Assembly (NCBI RefSeq): GCF_000938305.1
Contig: NZ_JYMT01000025.1
Span: 95,695 to 159,694, forward strand
Source of the DNA: Bradyrhizobium sp. LTSP885
Lineage (GTDB): Bacteria; Pseudomonadota; Alphaproteobacteria; Rhizobiales; Xanthobacteraceae
Length of the DNA stretch: 64,000 nt
Reading direction: 5' to 3'
Part shown: piece by piece, positions 35,917-45,284 of the stretch
How the letters are laid out: every line of letters starts with the position of its first letter
How positions within the stretch are numbered: position 1 is the first letter of the stretch
Position numbers and translations under genes: made by a program
Notes under the pieces: model-generated
The model's input: only the letters and a program-made list of their open reading frames with translations
What the model was told of the DNA's origin: nothing
Databases searched by the model: none

Positions 35917-37349
35917 GACGCCTCCGCCGTATCAAGATCCTTGCAACGCTTGGCCCTGCCTCGTCGGACAGCACGATGATCCGCAAGCTGTTCGAGGCCG
36001 GTGCCGACCTGTTCCGCATCAACATGAGTCACACCTCGCACGACAAGATGCGGGAATTGGTCAACACCATCCGCAATGTCGAATCGAGCTATGGCCGACC
36101 GATCGGCATCCTGGTCGACCTGCAGGGACCAAAGCTGCGCGTCGGCGCATTCGCCGGAGGTTCTACCCAGCTCAACAACGGCCAGACCTTCATCCTCGAT
36201 TCCGACAAGACGCCGGGCGACAACAGCCGCGTCCAGCTTCCGCATCCGGAGATCCTCGCCGCGCTCCGGCCCGGCCACGCGCTGCTGCTCGACGACGGCA
36301 AGGTGCGGCTGATCGCCGAAGAAACTTCGCCCGAACGTGCGGTGACGCGCGTGGTGATCGGCGGCAGAATGTCGGATCGCAAGGGTGTCAGCCTGCCCGA
36401 CACCGATCTGCCGGTCTCGGCGATGACGCCGAAGGACCGTGCCGATCTGGAGGCCGCGCTACCGACCGGCATCGACTGGGTCGCGCTGTCCTTCGTGCAG
36501 CGGGCCGAAGATGTGCTCGAAGCCAAGAAGATCATCCGCGGCCGCGCCGCCGTGATGGCCAAGATCGAGAAGCCCCAGGCGATCGACCGCCTCCCGGAAA
36601 TCATCGAGGCCTCGGACGCGCTGATGGTGGCACGCGGCGATCTCGGCGTCGAGCTGCCGCTGGAGCGCGTGCCGAGCCTGCAGAAACAGATGACCCGCAT
36701 GGCACGCCGCGCCGGCAAGCCGGTCGTGATCGCAACGCAAATGCTGGAATCGATGATCCAGGCACCGGTGCCGACGCGCGCCGAGGTCTCCGACGTCGCC
36801 ACCGCCGTTTACGAAGGTGCCGACGCCATCATGCTCTCGGCAGAATCGGCCGCCGGCAAATTCCCGGTGGAAGCGGTTTCGACCATGAATCGCATCGGCG
36901 AGGAAGTGGAGCGCGACCCGAACTATCGCGGCGTGATCAACGCGCAGCGCGTCGATCCTGAACCGACGGCCGGCGACGCCATTGCCGACGCGGCGCGGCA
37001 GATTGCCGAGACGCTCGATCTCTCCGCGATCATCTGCTGGACATCCTCGGGTTCGACCGCGATCCGTGTGGCGCGTGAGCGGCCCAAGGTACCCGTGGTT
37101 GCGATCACGCCAAATATCGAGACCGGCCGAAAGCTTTCTGTCGTGTGGGGCGTGCATTGCGTGGTCGCCGAGGACGCTCACGATCTCGATGACATGGTCA
37201 ACCGCGCCGGCTCGATCGCGTTCAGGGACGGTTTCTCGAAGGCCGGCCAGCGCGTCATTATCGTCGCCGGCGTGCCGCTGCGCGCGCCCGGCACGACCAA
37301 CATGCTGCGCATCGCCTCGGTCGGACCGAATGGCGACGCGGAGGTGTGA
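35913..37349 (+). CDS. pyk: Pyruvate kinase
   Basis: 478-residue glycolytic enzyme that makes pyruvate and ATP from phosphoenolpyruvate and ADP. It begins MRRLRRIKILATLGPASSDS, and has RINMSH, the catalytic KIEKPQAI lysine and the metal-binding glutamate region MVARGDLGVELP. The C-terminal regulatory domain is complete. The ATG at 35913 overlaps the DUF1036 stop; the longer frame upstream is spurious. Confidence 0.95.
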   Translation: MRRLRRIKILATLGPASSDSTMIRKLFEAGADLFRINMSHTSHDKMRELVNTIRNVESSYGRPIGILVDLQGPKLRVGAFAGGSTQLNNGQTFILDSDKTPGDNSRVQLPHPEILAALRPGHALLLDDGKVRLIAEETSPERAVTRVVIGGRMSDRKGVSLPDTDLPVSAMTPKDRADLEAALPTGIDWVALSFVQRAEDVLEAKKIIRGRAAVMAKIEKPQAIDRLPEIIEASDALMVARGDLGVELPLERVPSLQKQMTRMARRAGKPVVIATQMLESMIQAPVPTRAEVSDVATAVYEGADAIMLSAESAAGKFPVEAVSTMNRIGEEVERDPNYRGVINAQRVDPEPTAGDAIADAARQIAETLDLSAIICWTSSGSTAIRVARERPKVPVVAITPNIETGRKLSVVWGVHCVVAEDAHDLDDMVNRAGSIAFRDGFSKAGQRVIIVAGVPLRAPGTTNMLRIASVGPNGDAEV

Positions 37350-37361
37350 CGACGCCCCGGC

Positions 37362-37393
37362 GTTCCGGACCGCGCGTGCGCGTGACCCGGAAC
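37362..37393. terminator. Possible hairpin between pyk and osmC
   Basis: GTTCCGG and CCGGAAC form a 7-bp stem with GC-rich inner sequence between two convergent genes. It lacks a T run, so termination is only suggested. Confidence 0.35.
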
Positions 37394-37412
37394 GGTGGTG
37401 CTTCTCGAGCGA

Positions 37413-37841
37413 TTAACTCTGCAACGTTGCGTCGAGCGTGATCTTGGTGTTGAGCAGTTTCGACACCGGACACCCGGCCTTGGCCTTAGCCGCCAATTCC
37501 TGAAATGCCGCGGCGTCAGCGCCCGGAATTTTGGCCGTCAGCGCCAGGTGCACCGAGGTGATGGCAAAGCCATCGCCGACCTTCTCAAGTGTCACATCGG
37601 CCTTGGTTTCCATGTGTTCGGCCGTGAGCTTGGCTTCACCCAGGATCAACGACAGGGCCATCGTGAAGCAGGCGGCATGGGCCGCGCCGATCAGTTCTTC
37701 GGGGTTCGAGCCCGGCTTGCCTTCGAAGCGGCTGGCGAAGCCATAGGGGTAATCCGCCAGCGCACCGCTTTTGGTCGAGATCGCGCCTTTGCCGTCCTTG
37801 ATGCCGCCCTGCCATTTGGCCGAGCCATGGGTCGTCGTCAT
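37413..37841 (-). CDS. osmC: OsmC family peroxiredoxin
   Basis: 142 residues. OsmC/Ohr enzymes reduce organic peroxides with two Cys, here in GAAHAACFTMAL and AKAGCPVSKLL; the paired Arg is in YGFASRFEG and the Glu in NPEELIGAAHA. The N-terminal TTHGSAKWQGGIKDGKG is more like OsmC than Ohr. ATG 37841 follows GGAGCAACGC. Convergent with pyk, same strand as the TetR gene. Confidence 0.9.
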   Translation of the reverse strand: MTTTHGSAKWQGGIKDGKGAISTKSGALADYPYGFASRFEGKPGSNPEELIGAAHAACFTMALSLILGEAKLTAEHMETKADVTLEKVGDGFAITSVHLALTAKIPGADAAAFQELAAKAKAGCPVSKLLNTKITLDATLQS

Positions 37842-37917
37842 GCGTTGCTCCGTGAGGTTGGATGAACCCAGCCCAAAAGCTACAACGCCAATGCGACAGA
37901 ATATGTTCGCCGCGTTC

Positions 37918-38592
37918 TTAAGCCCCGACCAGCGCCTTCGCCGGGGTCGTCGCCTGCACCACGAGGCCACGGGCGCGCGCGTCCATCACGCCGACGGCAC
38001 GCAGCGCGAGCAGCGTAACGGTCTGCACCGCATCGCGCTGCTTCACGGGGTCGTCGAGATTGGCCGGCGCCAGCGGGCCGACCAGCGCCTCGTGCAGCGC
38101 GCCGAGCACCGCCGTCGCCGCCAGAGCCGTATCCTGGGCCGGCAGGTGGCCGGCACGCACCGCAGCGTCAATCCGCGCGGCGAGCTCGCCGGAAATATCG
38201 CGGCGGCTGGCGAGACGTGAGGCGTTGATGTCAACATCGACCGGCTCAGCCAGGATGCCCCAGGCGAGCTTGCGTTGCGACAATACGTGGACTGCGATGG
38301 TCGTCACGGAGGCAGCCAATGCCGACGACGGCCCGGGCGCCCCATCCGCGGCACGGCGGATCGCGGCGAGTTCATCGCGCGAGACGTCCGCGATCAGCTC
38401 CGAGATCAGTTCGGCCTTGGACGGGAAATAGCGATAGACGGTCCCGGCCGCGACATTGGCCCGAACCGCGACCGGCGCGATCTGAACCGCCGCCATGCCG
38501 CCATCGGCCGCCGCGTCCCGCGCCGCTGACAGGATTGCGCTGCGCCGGGCAGCCAGTCGTTTCACGACTTGATGAGTTCGCCGGTAGACCAT
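37918..38592 (-). CDS. TetR family transcriptional regulator
   Basis: 224 residues. The N-terminal helix-turn-helix (VAVRANVAAGTVYRYFPSKA, residues about 33-52) is the TetR signature, and the C-terminal ligand domain is helical. ATG 38592 (MVYRRTHQVVKRL) is chosen. It is followed by osmC on the same strand after 76 bases, so osmC might be a target, but no operator was found. Its ligand is unknown. Confidence 0.87.
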   Translation of the reverse strand: MVYRRTHQVVKRLAARRSAILSAARDAAADGGMAAVQIAPVAVRANVAAGTVYRYFPSKAELISELIADVSRDELAAIRRAADGAPGPSSALAASVTTIAVHVLSQRKLAWGILAEPVDVDINASRLASRRDISGELAARIDAAVRAGHLPAQDTALAATAVLGALHEALVGPLAPANLDDPVKQRDAVQTVTLLALRAVGVMDARARGLVVQATTPAKALVGA

Positions 38593-39157
38593 GGCGTTGC
38601 CGTCCCCCACCGCGCGCCCGGCCGGCGCCCACCGGCAGAACGCACGAATCTTCAATGTTTTGAGCGACTGATCCCGCAATCGCTGCAAGAAGTGAACAAC
38701 TATTCAGACCGAAACACAAGGCAGAATTGTAAGGATTTTGCGACAGCGTGGATTGTCATTGCCGCGGACCATCAGCGCGAATTCGCCGGCCATTCCGCTC
38801 ATCACGCCGAAGGCGACGGGCTCAAGCGAGAAACCTGCGAACAGGACCGCGAGAAGGGAGCATGCCGCTCATCACACCTTCCAGGCAATCGATCGCGCCA
38901 TGGTAAATCGCGATCTAAGACGATTGCTCGATATCGAGATATTTGTTCCGGCACAGCCCTGCAATTCCCGGCCGTTCGGCTGATCCTTCGATCACTTGCG
39001 GCCCACATCGGCCCGGCACATCGGATTGGCACATCAGCGGACACGGTCGCAGCCACGGCACGTGGCATGCGAAGTTTACCCGAATTTATAGGAAATCATG
39101 GTCCTGTAGGGCGGCGTCGCACCCGAATTTGTCCGCGGTCAAACCAAGAAAAAGCCC
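38593..39157. other. 565-base gap between the TetR and membrane-protein genes
   Basis: No convincing gene. Short frames (for example 38738-38983 plus) lack a ribosome-binding site and codon pattern. The stretch is slightly lower in GC than its neighbours, holds the divergent promoters, and may contain remnants of a lost gene. Confidence 0.55.
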
Positions 39158-40663
39158 ATGTCGATCTCCATCACCAGCAGCGTGACGAACCGAAGCATGG
39201 CCCGAGGCCTGGTGCCGCTCTGCGCCGGCGCAGGCGTCTATCTGTTCTTCCTGTCCGCAGGCGAGATCCTGCTGCGCGACTCCGACTCGATGTGGCAGAT
39301 CCGGATCGGGCAGTGGATCCTCGACAACGGCACCATGCCCTACACGGACGTGTTCTCGTTCACCCGCTTTGGCGAGCCTTGGATTTCGAGTTCATGGCTG
39401 TCGCAGGTGCTCTATGCGATCAGCTACGGGCCGGGCGATTGGGCCGGCCCGGTGATCCTGTCTTCGATCGCGGTCGGAGCAACCATCACGATCTTCCTCT
39501 ATCTCTTGAGCCCACATTTTGACCCGGCCCGCGCGATCCTGATCGCGGCGCTAGCGCTGCTGGAATCGGCGTCTCACTTCTTCGCGCGGCCCCACGTGCT
39601 GGCGCTGCCGTTCCTGCTGGCCTTCATCGGCGGGCTGATGGCGGCCGCGGATCGTCGCACCCATCCATCGTGGTGGCTGCTACCGTTGATGGCGATGTGG
39701 GCCAATCTGCACGGCGGCTTCGTGCTCGGCCTGGCGTTGATCGGCCCGATCGGACTGGAGGCGCTCTGGAGCGCCGAGCCAAGCCGCAGGCTTCAGCTTG
39801 CCGTGCGCTGGGGGCTGTTCGGCCTGGCCGCGCTGGTTGCGAGCTGCCTGACGCCGTATGGCTGGAACACGCCGATGGGCGCGTTGAAGATTCTCGGCCT
39901 CGGCAAGCTGCTGTCGTTGATCTGGGAATGGATGCCCGTCGACTTCAGCAAGTTCACCTTTTTTGAAGCCACACTGCTCACGCTGATCGGCGTCGCCTTC
40001 TATCGCAAGCTGACGCTCTCGGTGCCGCGGATCCTGCTGCTGGTCGGACTGATCTGGATGGCCATCTCGCATGTCCGGAACATCGAGGTGTTCGCGTTCC
40101 TGGCCCCGCTCGTTCTGGCCAAGCCGATCGCCGAACAATGGGGAACCGCTGAGGCGGGCGGATCTGCGATCGAGGAGGCTCGGTCGGCCCCGCTTATCAC
40201 CATCCTTGCAACAGTCGCGATCATTGCGGGCGGATGGGCGTCGACGAAAATCTTCGTCGCGCAGCATCCCTTTATGTTCCTTCCTAGCGTAACTCCCGTT
40301 GCGGCGGTCGATCTGCTCCAGAAGCGGCACGCGCAACGCATCTTCAGCACCGCGCCGTTCGGCGGCTATATGGTCAGCCGCGACATGAAGGTGTTCATCG
40401 ACGGACGCGCCGAACTGTATGGCGAGCAGTTCGTGCTCGATTATTTCGACGCGACTGAAGCCCGCAATGTCGGTCAGCTATTGGGCCTGCTCGACAAATA
40501 CCAGATCGATGCGACGCTGCTGAACCCGACGTCTCCAGCGGGATACGCGCTGGATCACGTCAAGGGCTGGAAGCGGCTGTACAAGGATGAATTCGCCGTC
40601 ATCCACGTCCGATCGGATGAGACGAAGACGAGCGCCCTTCCCGCCGCGGAGAGCTCGAACTGA
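39158..40663 (+). CDS. Polytopic membrane protein, possibly glycosyltransferase-like
   Basis: 501 residues with about ten membrane helices and a soluble C-terminal domain (about 385-490). An acidic first loop (LRDSDSMWQIRIGQWILDNG) precedes PYTDVFSFTRFGEPW, and SHFFARPHVLALP follows; the Asp-containing first loop and overall layout recall membrane GT-C glycosyltransferases, but the exact family is not recognised. The C-terminal GYMVSRDMKVFIDGRAELYG is similar to segments seen in these proteins. Single gene, convergent with nrdB. Confidence 0.65.
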   Translation: MSISITSSVTNRSMARGLVPLCAGAGVYLFFLSAGEILLRDSDSMWQIRIGQWILDNGTMPYTDVFSFTRFGEPWISSSWLSQVLYAISYGPGDWAGPVILSSIAVGATITIFLYLLSPHFDPARAILIAALALLESASHFFARPHVLALPFLLAFIGGLMAAADRRTHPSWWLLPLMAMWANLHGGFVLGLALIGPIGLEALWSAEPSRRLQLAVRWGLFGLAALVASCLTPYGWNTPMGALKILGLGKLLSLIWEWMPVDFSKFTFFEATLLTLIGVAFYRKLTLSVPRILLLVGLIWMAISHVRNIEVFAFLAPLVLAKPIAEQWGTAEAGGSAIEEARSAPLITILATVAIIAGGWASTKIFVAQHPFMFLPSVTPVAAVDLLQKRHAQRIFSTAPFGGYMVSRDMKVFIDGRAELYGEQFVLDYFDATEARNVGQLLGLLDKYQIDATLLNPTSPAGYALDHVKGWKRLYKDEFAVIHVRSDETKTSALPAAESSN

Positions 40664-40703
40664 TCGCTGAGGGCGCGCCGTCTTCCAACGGCGCGCGAGC
40701 ATT

Positions 40704-41909
40704 TTACTCCCAGTTCAGCGCGCCGCCGTTCTGGTATTCGATCACGCGCGTCTCGAAGAAGTTCTTCTCCTTCTTCAGATCCATCGCTTCCGACATCCAG
40801 GGAAACGGATTCTCCGCCTCCGCGAATACCGGCGTCAGACCGATTTGTGCACAGCGCCTGTTAGCGATGAAGTGCATGTATTGCTCGCACAATGCGGCGT
40901 TCAATCCGAGGAAGCCGCGCGGCATGGTATCGCGGCCATAAGATGCCTCGAGCTCCGCGGCCTCGCGGATCATGCTGCCGACCTCCTCCTGGAATGCCGA
41001 CGTCCACAGATGCGGATTCTCGATCTTGATCTGGTTGATCACGTCGATGCCGAAATTCAGGTGAATGCTCTCGTCGCGCAGGATGTATTGATACTGCTCG
41101 GCGATCCCGACCATCTTGTTGCGACGGCCGAGCGAGAGGATCTGCGCGAAGCCGGTGTAGAACCACATGCCTTCGAAGATCACGTAGAAGGCGACGAGGT
41201 CGCGCAGGAACGCCTGGTCGGAAGCGGGTGTGCCGGTCTTGAAATCGGGATCGTCGAGATGCTGGGTATGCTTGATCGCCCACGCCGCCTTGTCGGTGAT
41301 CGCAGGTACCTCGCGGTACATGTTGAACAGCTCGCCCTCGTCGAGGCCGAGGCTTTCGACAATGTACTGGAAGGTGTGGGTGTGCACCGCCTCCTCGAAG
41401 GACTGGCGCAACAGATATTGCCGGCACTCCGGATTGGTCAGGTGGCGATAGATCGCCAGTACGATGTTGTTGGCGACCAGGCTCTCGGAGGCCGCGAAAA
41501 AGCCGAGATTGCGCTTGATGGCGCGGCGCTCGTCTTCGGTGAGGCCGTCGCGTGATTTCCACAGCGCGATGTCGGCCTGCATCGAGACTTCGGTCGGCAT
41601 CCAGTGATTGTTGCAGCCGGCGAGATATTTCTCCCACGCCCATTTGTACTTCAGCGGGAGCAGCTGATTGACGTCGGCGCGGCAGTTGATCATCCGCTTC
41701 TCGTCGACCGAGACGCGGCCGCCGCGGCGATCGATCGCGCCGAGGCCAGTCGCGTCAGCCGCAGCGGCAGGTGCGGCCGCGAAAGTCGGAGGCGTGACGA
41801 AAGCCTGCGGCGCTTTCAATGCCTGCGGGGCTTGCAATGCCTGCGGCGCTTGCAATGCCTGCGGTGCTTGCCGCAGGGTGGTCTGGGTTTCTGACCAGTC
41901 GAGCATCAT
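40704..41909 (-). CDS. nrdB: Ribonucleotide reductase beta subunit, class Ic type
   Basis: NrdB generates the oxidant that starts nucleotide reduction in NrdA. Counting from the first Met, the metal ligands line up with E. coli R2 as E142, E173, H176, E246, E280 and H283, with identical spacing. The first ligand is Glu (Asp84 in E. coli) and the radical Tyr122 position is Phe180. Both are hallmarks of the Chlamydia-type class Ic enzyme, which uses a Mn/Fe centre rather than a tyrosyl radical. Residues about 14-36 are a repeated APQALQ segment. AAGGA precedes the start. It follows nrdA by 18 bases in one operon. Confidence 0.92.
   Translation of the reverse strand: MMLDWSETQTTLRQAPQALQAPQALQAPQALKAPQAFVTPPTFAAAPAAAADATGLGAIDRRGGRVSVDEKRMINCRADVNQLLPLKYKWAWEKYLAGCNNHWMPTEVSMQADIALWKSRDGLTEDERRAIKRNLGFFAASESLVANNIVLAIYRHLTNPECRQYLLRQSFEEAVHTHTFQYIVESLGLDEGELFNMYREVPAITDKAAWAIKHTQHLDDPDFKTGTPASDQAFLRDLVAFYVIFEGMWFYTGFAQILSLGRRNKMVGIAEQYQYILRDESIHLNFGIDVINQIKIENPHLWTSAFQEEVGSMIREAAELEASYGRDTMPRGFLGLNAALCEQYMHFIANRRCAQIGLTPVFAEAENPFPWMSEAMDLKKEKNFFETRVIEYQNGGALNWE
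41803..41872 (-). repeat. 18-bp tandem repeat in the nrdB N-terminus
   Basis: Almost four copies of GCCTGCGGCGCTTGCAAT with single-base changes lie in frame inside nrdB. They encode repeated APQALQ units ahead of the catalytic domain. Copy number is likely to vary between strains by slippage. Confidence 0.85.
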
Positions 41910-41927
41910 GTTGTCCTTATTTTTCGC

Positions 41928-44804
41928 TTACTGGCAGGCTTCGCATTCGGGATTGTCGATCGAGCAGGCGATCGCACCCGACAAGTCCGGCGCCGGCGAC
42001 ATCAGCGTCACCGACGAGACCGCATTGAGCTTGCCGTCGGTGCCCTTCAGCGTCGACTTCTCGACATGCGTCGCGCTGCGCGAGCGCAGGTAATAGGTCG
42101 TCTTCAGGCCGCGCGACCACGCCAGGCGATAGAGCGAATCGAGCTTCTTGCCGGACGGATTGGCGATGTAGAGGTTGAGCGACTGCGCTTGGTCGATCCA
42201 CTTCTGCCGGCGTGAGGCCGCCTCGACCAGCCAGCTGGAGTCGATCTCGAAGGCGGTCGCGTAGAGTGCCTTGAGGTCGTCGGGGATGCGGTCGATGGTG
42301 CCGACGCTGCCGTCGAAATATTTGAGGTCGTTGACCATCACCTCATCCCACAATCCGCGCGCCTTGAGATCGCGCACCAGGAACTCGTTCACGACCGTGA
42401 AGTCGCCGGACATGTTGGATTTGACGTAGAGGTTCTGGTAGGCGGGCTCGATCGACTGCGCGACGCCGCAGATGTTGGAGATCGTCGCCGTCGGCGCGAT
42501 CGCCATCACGTTCGAATTGCGCATGCCGACCGAGGTGACACGCCCGCGCAAGGTCGCCCAGTCGCGGGTGCTGGAGCGATCCATCTCGAGGCCGCCACGG
42601 GCGTCGGCGACGAACTCGATCGAGTCGATCGGCAGGATACCCTGGCTCCACAGCGAGCCGTCGAACGAGGGATAGCGCCCGCGTTCGGCCGCGAGATCGA
42701 CCGAGGCCGAAATCGCGTAGTAGGAGATCGCCTCCATGCTGGTGTCGGCGAAGGTCACAGCGGCATCCGACGCCACCGCGATCCGCAGCGCCTGCAGCGC
42801 ATCCTGGAAGCCCATCAGGCCGAGACCGACCGGGCGGTGCCGCAGGTTGGAACGGCGCGCTTCCGGGATGGTGTAGAAGTTGATGTCGATGACGTTATCG
42901 AGCATCCGCATCGCCGTCGTGACGGTCTTCTTCAGCCTGATCTCGTCGAGTCGGCCGTCCTGGATGTGATTGAGGAGATTGATCGAGCCGAGATTGCAGA
43001 CCGCGGTCTCGTCGTCGGACGTGTTGAGCGTGATCTCGGTGCAAAGGTTCGAGGAGTGGATCACGCCGGCATGGCGCTGCGGCGAGCGCAGATTGCAGGG
43101 ATCCTTGAAGGTGATCCAGGGATGGCCGGTCTCGAACAGCATGGTCAGCATCTTGCGCCAGAGGTCGACGGCGCGGACCTGCTTGAACACCCGCATCTCG
43201 CCGCGCGCAGCCTTGGCTTCATAGTGCGCATAGCGCTCGGCGAACGGCTTGCCGTAGAGGTCGTGGAGGTCCGGCGTCTCGTCCGGCGAGAACAGCGTCC
43301 ATTCGCCGTCGGTCTCGATCCGCTGCATGAACAAATCGGGCACCCAGTTCGCGGTGTTCATGTCGTGGGTGCGGCGGCGGTCATCGCCGGTGTTCTTGCG
43401 CAAATCGAGGAATTCCTCGATGTCGACGTGCCAGGTCTCGAGATAGGCGCAGACTGCGCCCTTGCGCTTGCCGCCCTGGTTGACGGCGATCGCGGTATCG
43501 TTGGCGACTTTCAGGAACGGCACTACGCCCTGGCTTTCGCCATTGGTGCCCTTGATGTGCGCGCCGAGCCCGCGGACGCGGGTCCAGTCGTTGCCGAGCC
43601 CGCCGGAATATTTCGCCAGCAGCGCGTTGTCCTTGACCGACTTGAAGATGCCGTCGAGGTCATCGGCCACGGTGGTGAGGAAGCATGACGACAGCTGCGG
43701 CCGCAGCGTGCCGGAATTGAACAATGTCGGCGTCGAGGCCATGAAGTCGAACGACGACAGCAGATCGTAGAACTCGATCGCGCGGGCCTCGCGGTCGATC
43801 TCACGCGAGGCAAGCCCCATGGCGACGCGCATGAAGAAGGCCTGCGGCAACTCGATACGGTTGTTACGGACGTGCAGGAAATAACGATCGTACAGCGTCT
43901 GCAGCCCGAGGAACTGGAACGAGAGATCGCGCTCGGGCTTCAGCGCCGCGGCGAGCCGCGCCAGGTCGAAGCGACCGAGGTCGGCGTCAAGCAGCTCCGC
44001 CTTGATGCCGGTCTTGATATAGGCCGGGAAATACTCGGCATAGCGCACGGCCATGTCGGCCTGCGACGCGTTGGTCGGTACGTCGTGGACGTAGGACAGC
44101 ACCTCGGTGCGGAGCTTGTCGAGCAACAGGCGGGCGCTGACATAGGCATAGTTCGGCTCCTGCTCGACCAGCGTGCGCGCGGCCATCACGGAGGCCTGCG
44201 CCAGTTCGTCCTGGCTGATGCCGTCATAGACGTTGCGCTGGGTCTCGGCGATAACGGGCGCGGCGTCGACGCCGTCGAGCCCGGCGCAGGCCTCGTTGAT
44301 GATCAGCGCCAACCGCGCCTGGTCGAGTCGTACTTTGGTGCCATCAGGCAGCGTGACATGGATGGTCGGCCCGGCTACGGGCTTCGCAACCTTCGCCGCG
44401 TCCTGCTCGGCGCGCTGCCGGGTGCGCTCGTCGCGGTAAAGCACATAGGCGCGCGCGACCTTGTGGTGCTCGCTGCGCATCAGCGCCAGCTCAACCTGGT
44501 CCTGCACATCCTCGATATGGAAGGTGCGGCCCTCGCTCATTCGGCGCGCCAGCGCGCCGACGACCTCGGCGGTAAGCTGCTCGACGATCTCGTGGACGCG
44601 GCGGGAGGCTGCTGCGGTGTGGCCCTCGACCGCCAGGAACGCCTTGGTCATCGCCACCGAAATCTTGCTGGCGTCGAATCTCGACACCGTGCCGTTGCGG
44701 CGAATCACCTGCATCGGAAGCTCGGCGTCCGGCGCGGCAAGCGATTCCGGACGCAGGAGGATGAGCGGCGCTGGTTTAGCTTCGCGATCGAGAGAGAGTG
44801 ACAT
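41928..44804 (-). CDS. nrdA: Ribonucleotide reductase alpha subunit with two ATP-cones
   Basis: 958 residues, longer than E. coli NrdA (761). Two ATP-cone domains are visible (about 30-130, MQVIRRNGTVSRFD..., and about 150-240). The barrel carries the catalytic Cys region (SSCFL), the NLCTEITLN glutamate and Cys, and the SSNLC motif. The C-terminal swinging-arm Cys pair is CEACQ. It reduces ribonucleotides with NrdB. The ATG at 44804 starts MSLSLDREAKP. A cobalamin riboswitch lies upstream on the same strand, so vitamin B12 should repress it; this points to a B12-dependent NrdJ elsewhere. Confidence 0.93.
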   Translation of the reverse strand: MSLSLDREAKPAPLILLRPESLAAPDAELPMQVIRRNGTVSRFDASKISVAMTKAFLAVEGHTAAASRRVHEIVEQLTAEVVGALARRMSEGRTFHIEDVQDQVELALMRSEHHKVARAYVLYRDERTRQRAEQDAAKVAKPVAGPTIHVTLPDGTKVRLDQARLALIINEACAGLDGVDAAPVIAETQRNVYDGISQDELAQASVMAARTLVEQEPNYAYVSARLLLDKLRTEVLSYVHDVPTNASQADMAVRYAEYFPAYIKTGIKAELLDADLGRFDLARLAAALKPERDLSFQFLGLQTLYDRYFLHVRNNRIELPQAFFMRVAMGLASREIDREARAIEFYDLLSSFDFMASTPTLFNSGTLRPQLSSCFLTTVADDLDGIFKSVKDNALLAKYSGGLGNDWTRVRGLGAHIKGTNGESQGVVPFLKVANDTAIAVNQGGKRKGAVCAYLETWHVDIEEFLDLRKNTGDDRRRTHDMNTANWVPDLFMQRIETDGEWTLFSPDETPDLHDLYGKPFAERYAHYEAKAARGEMRVFKQVRAVDLWRKMLTMLFETGHPWITFKDPCNLRSPQRHAGVIHSSNLCTEITLNTSDDETAVCNLGSINLLNHIQDGRLDEIRLKKTVTTAMRMLDNVIDINFYTIPEARRSNLRHRPVGLGLMGFQDALQALRIAVASDAAVTFADTSMEAISYYAISASVDLAAERGRYPSFDGSLWSQGILPIDSIEFVADARGGLEMDRSSTRDWATLRGRVTSVGMRNSNVMAIAPTATISNICGVAQSIEPAYQNLYVKSNMSGDFTVVNEFLVRDLKARGLWDEVMVNDLKYFDGSVGTIDRIPDDLKALYATAFEIDSSWLVEAASRRQKWIDQAQSLNLYIANPSGKKLDSLYRLAWSRGLKTTYYLRSRSATHVEKSTLKGTDGKLNAVSSVTLMSPAPDLSGAIACSIDNPECEACQ

Positions 44805-44899
44805 CGTGCAGACCCCATGCATGTTTTGTTGGGGCTGGATGTCGAGGGGACGCCGCATCAACCGGCGGCAAAGCGCCGGCATGGCAATGCAAGCGACCG

Positions 44900-44939
44900 C
44901 CGGGACACCCCGCCCGTGGACGTAGATTCGGTGTCCCGG
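44900..44939 (-). promoter_or_regulatory. Hairpin in the nrdA riboswitch expression platform
   Basis: CCGGGACACC and GGTGTCCCGG form a perfect 10-bp hairpin just after the riboswitch core. The distal arm belongs to a 24-base block (44900-44923) that is repeated, in the same relative position and orientation, after the metE riboswitch (45472-45495). Confidence 0.6.
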
Positions 44940-45105
44940 CAGGTCTCCTGGCTTGCAGGTCGCTGTTGCTCCCTCGTCTTCCCAATGCGGTGTCGCATCA
45001 GTGACTTAACAGGGCGGGAACAACTCACTGCTTACAGTTGCGGGGGCAGCGCCGGATTTTTACGGGTCTACCCGTAGTTCACCGACTTCCCTCTTAGCCA
45101 CCAAA
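44920..45105 (-). ncRNA. Cobalamin riboswitch upstream of nrdA
   Basis: Reading the minus strand: the GCTAAGAGGGAAG start, a GCGCTGCCCCCGCAACTGTAAG B12-box region (45031-45055), and the closing GCCAGGAGACCTGCC (44938-44952), all in the usual order for a cobalamin riboswitch. It precedes nrdAB, so adenosyl- or methylcobalamin should switch off the B12-independent reductase, as described for other bacteria that also have a class II enzyme. Confidence 0.88.
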
Positions 45106-45284
45106 TCTAGGGATATGGCGGACCGTGACGCCTACATCTGGTGTGATTTGAGGACGGGTGTCAACGGCCCGAACAGCTTGGATGAAAAATTTTTGAATTC
45201 CGGCCGGCAGCCCTGTGGGAATCGGTGGGAAACTTCGGTCAAGCCAATCCGTGTTGACGCGCCCATGATGTTGTCGATAAGTGC

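Noticed and set aside
38738..38983. 81-residue frame in the gap after the TetR gene
   Set aside because: No ribosome-binding site, odd composition, and overlapping frames on both strands look equally open.
43872..44801. 309-residue plus-strand frame
   Set aside because: Antisense to nrdA, whose domains are intact throughout.
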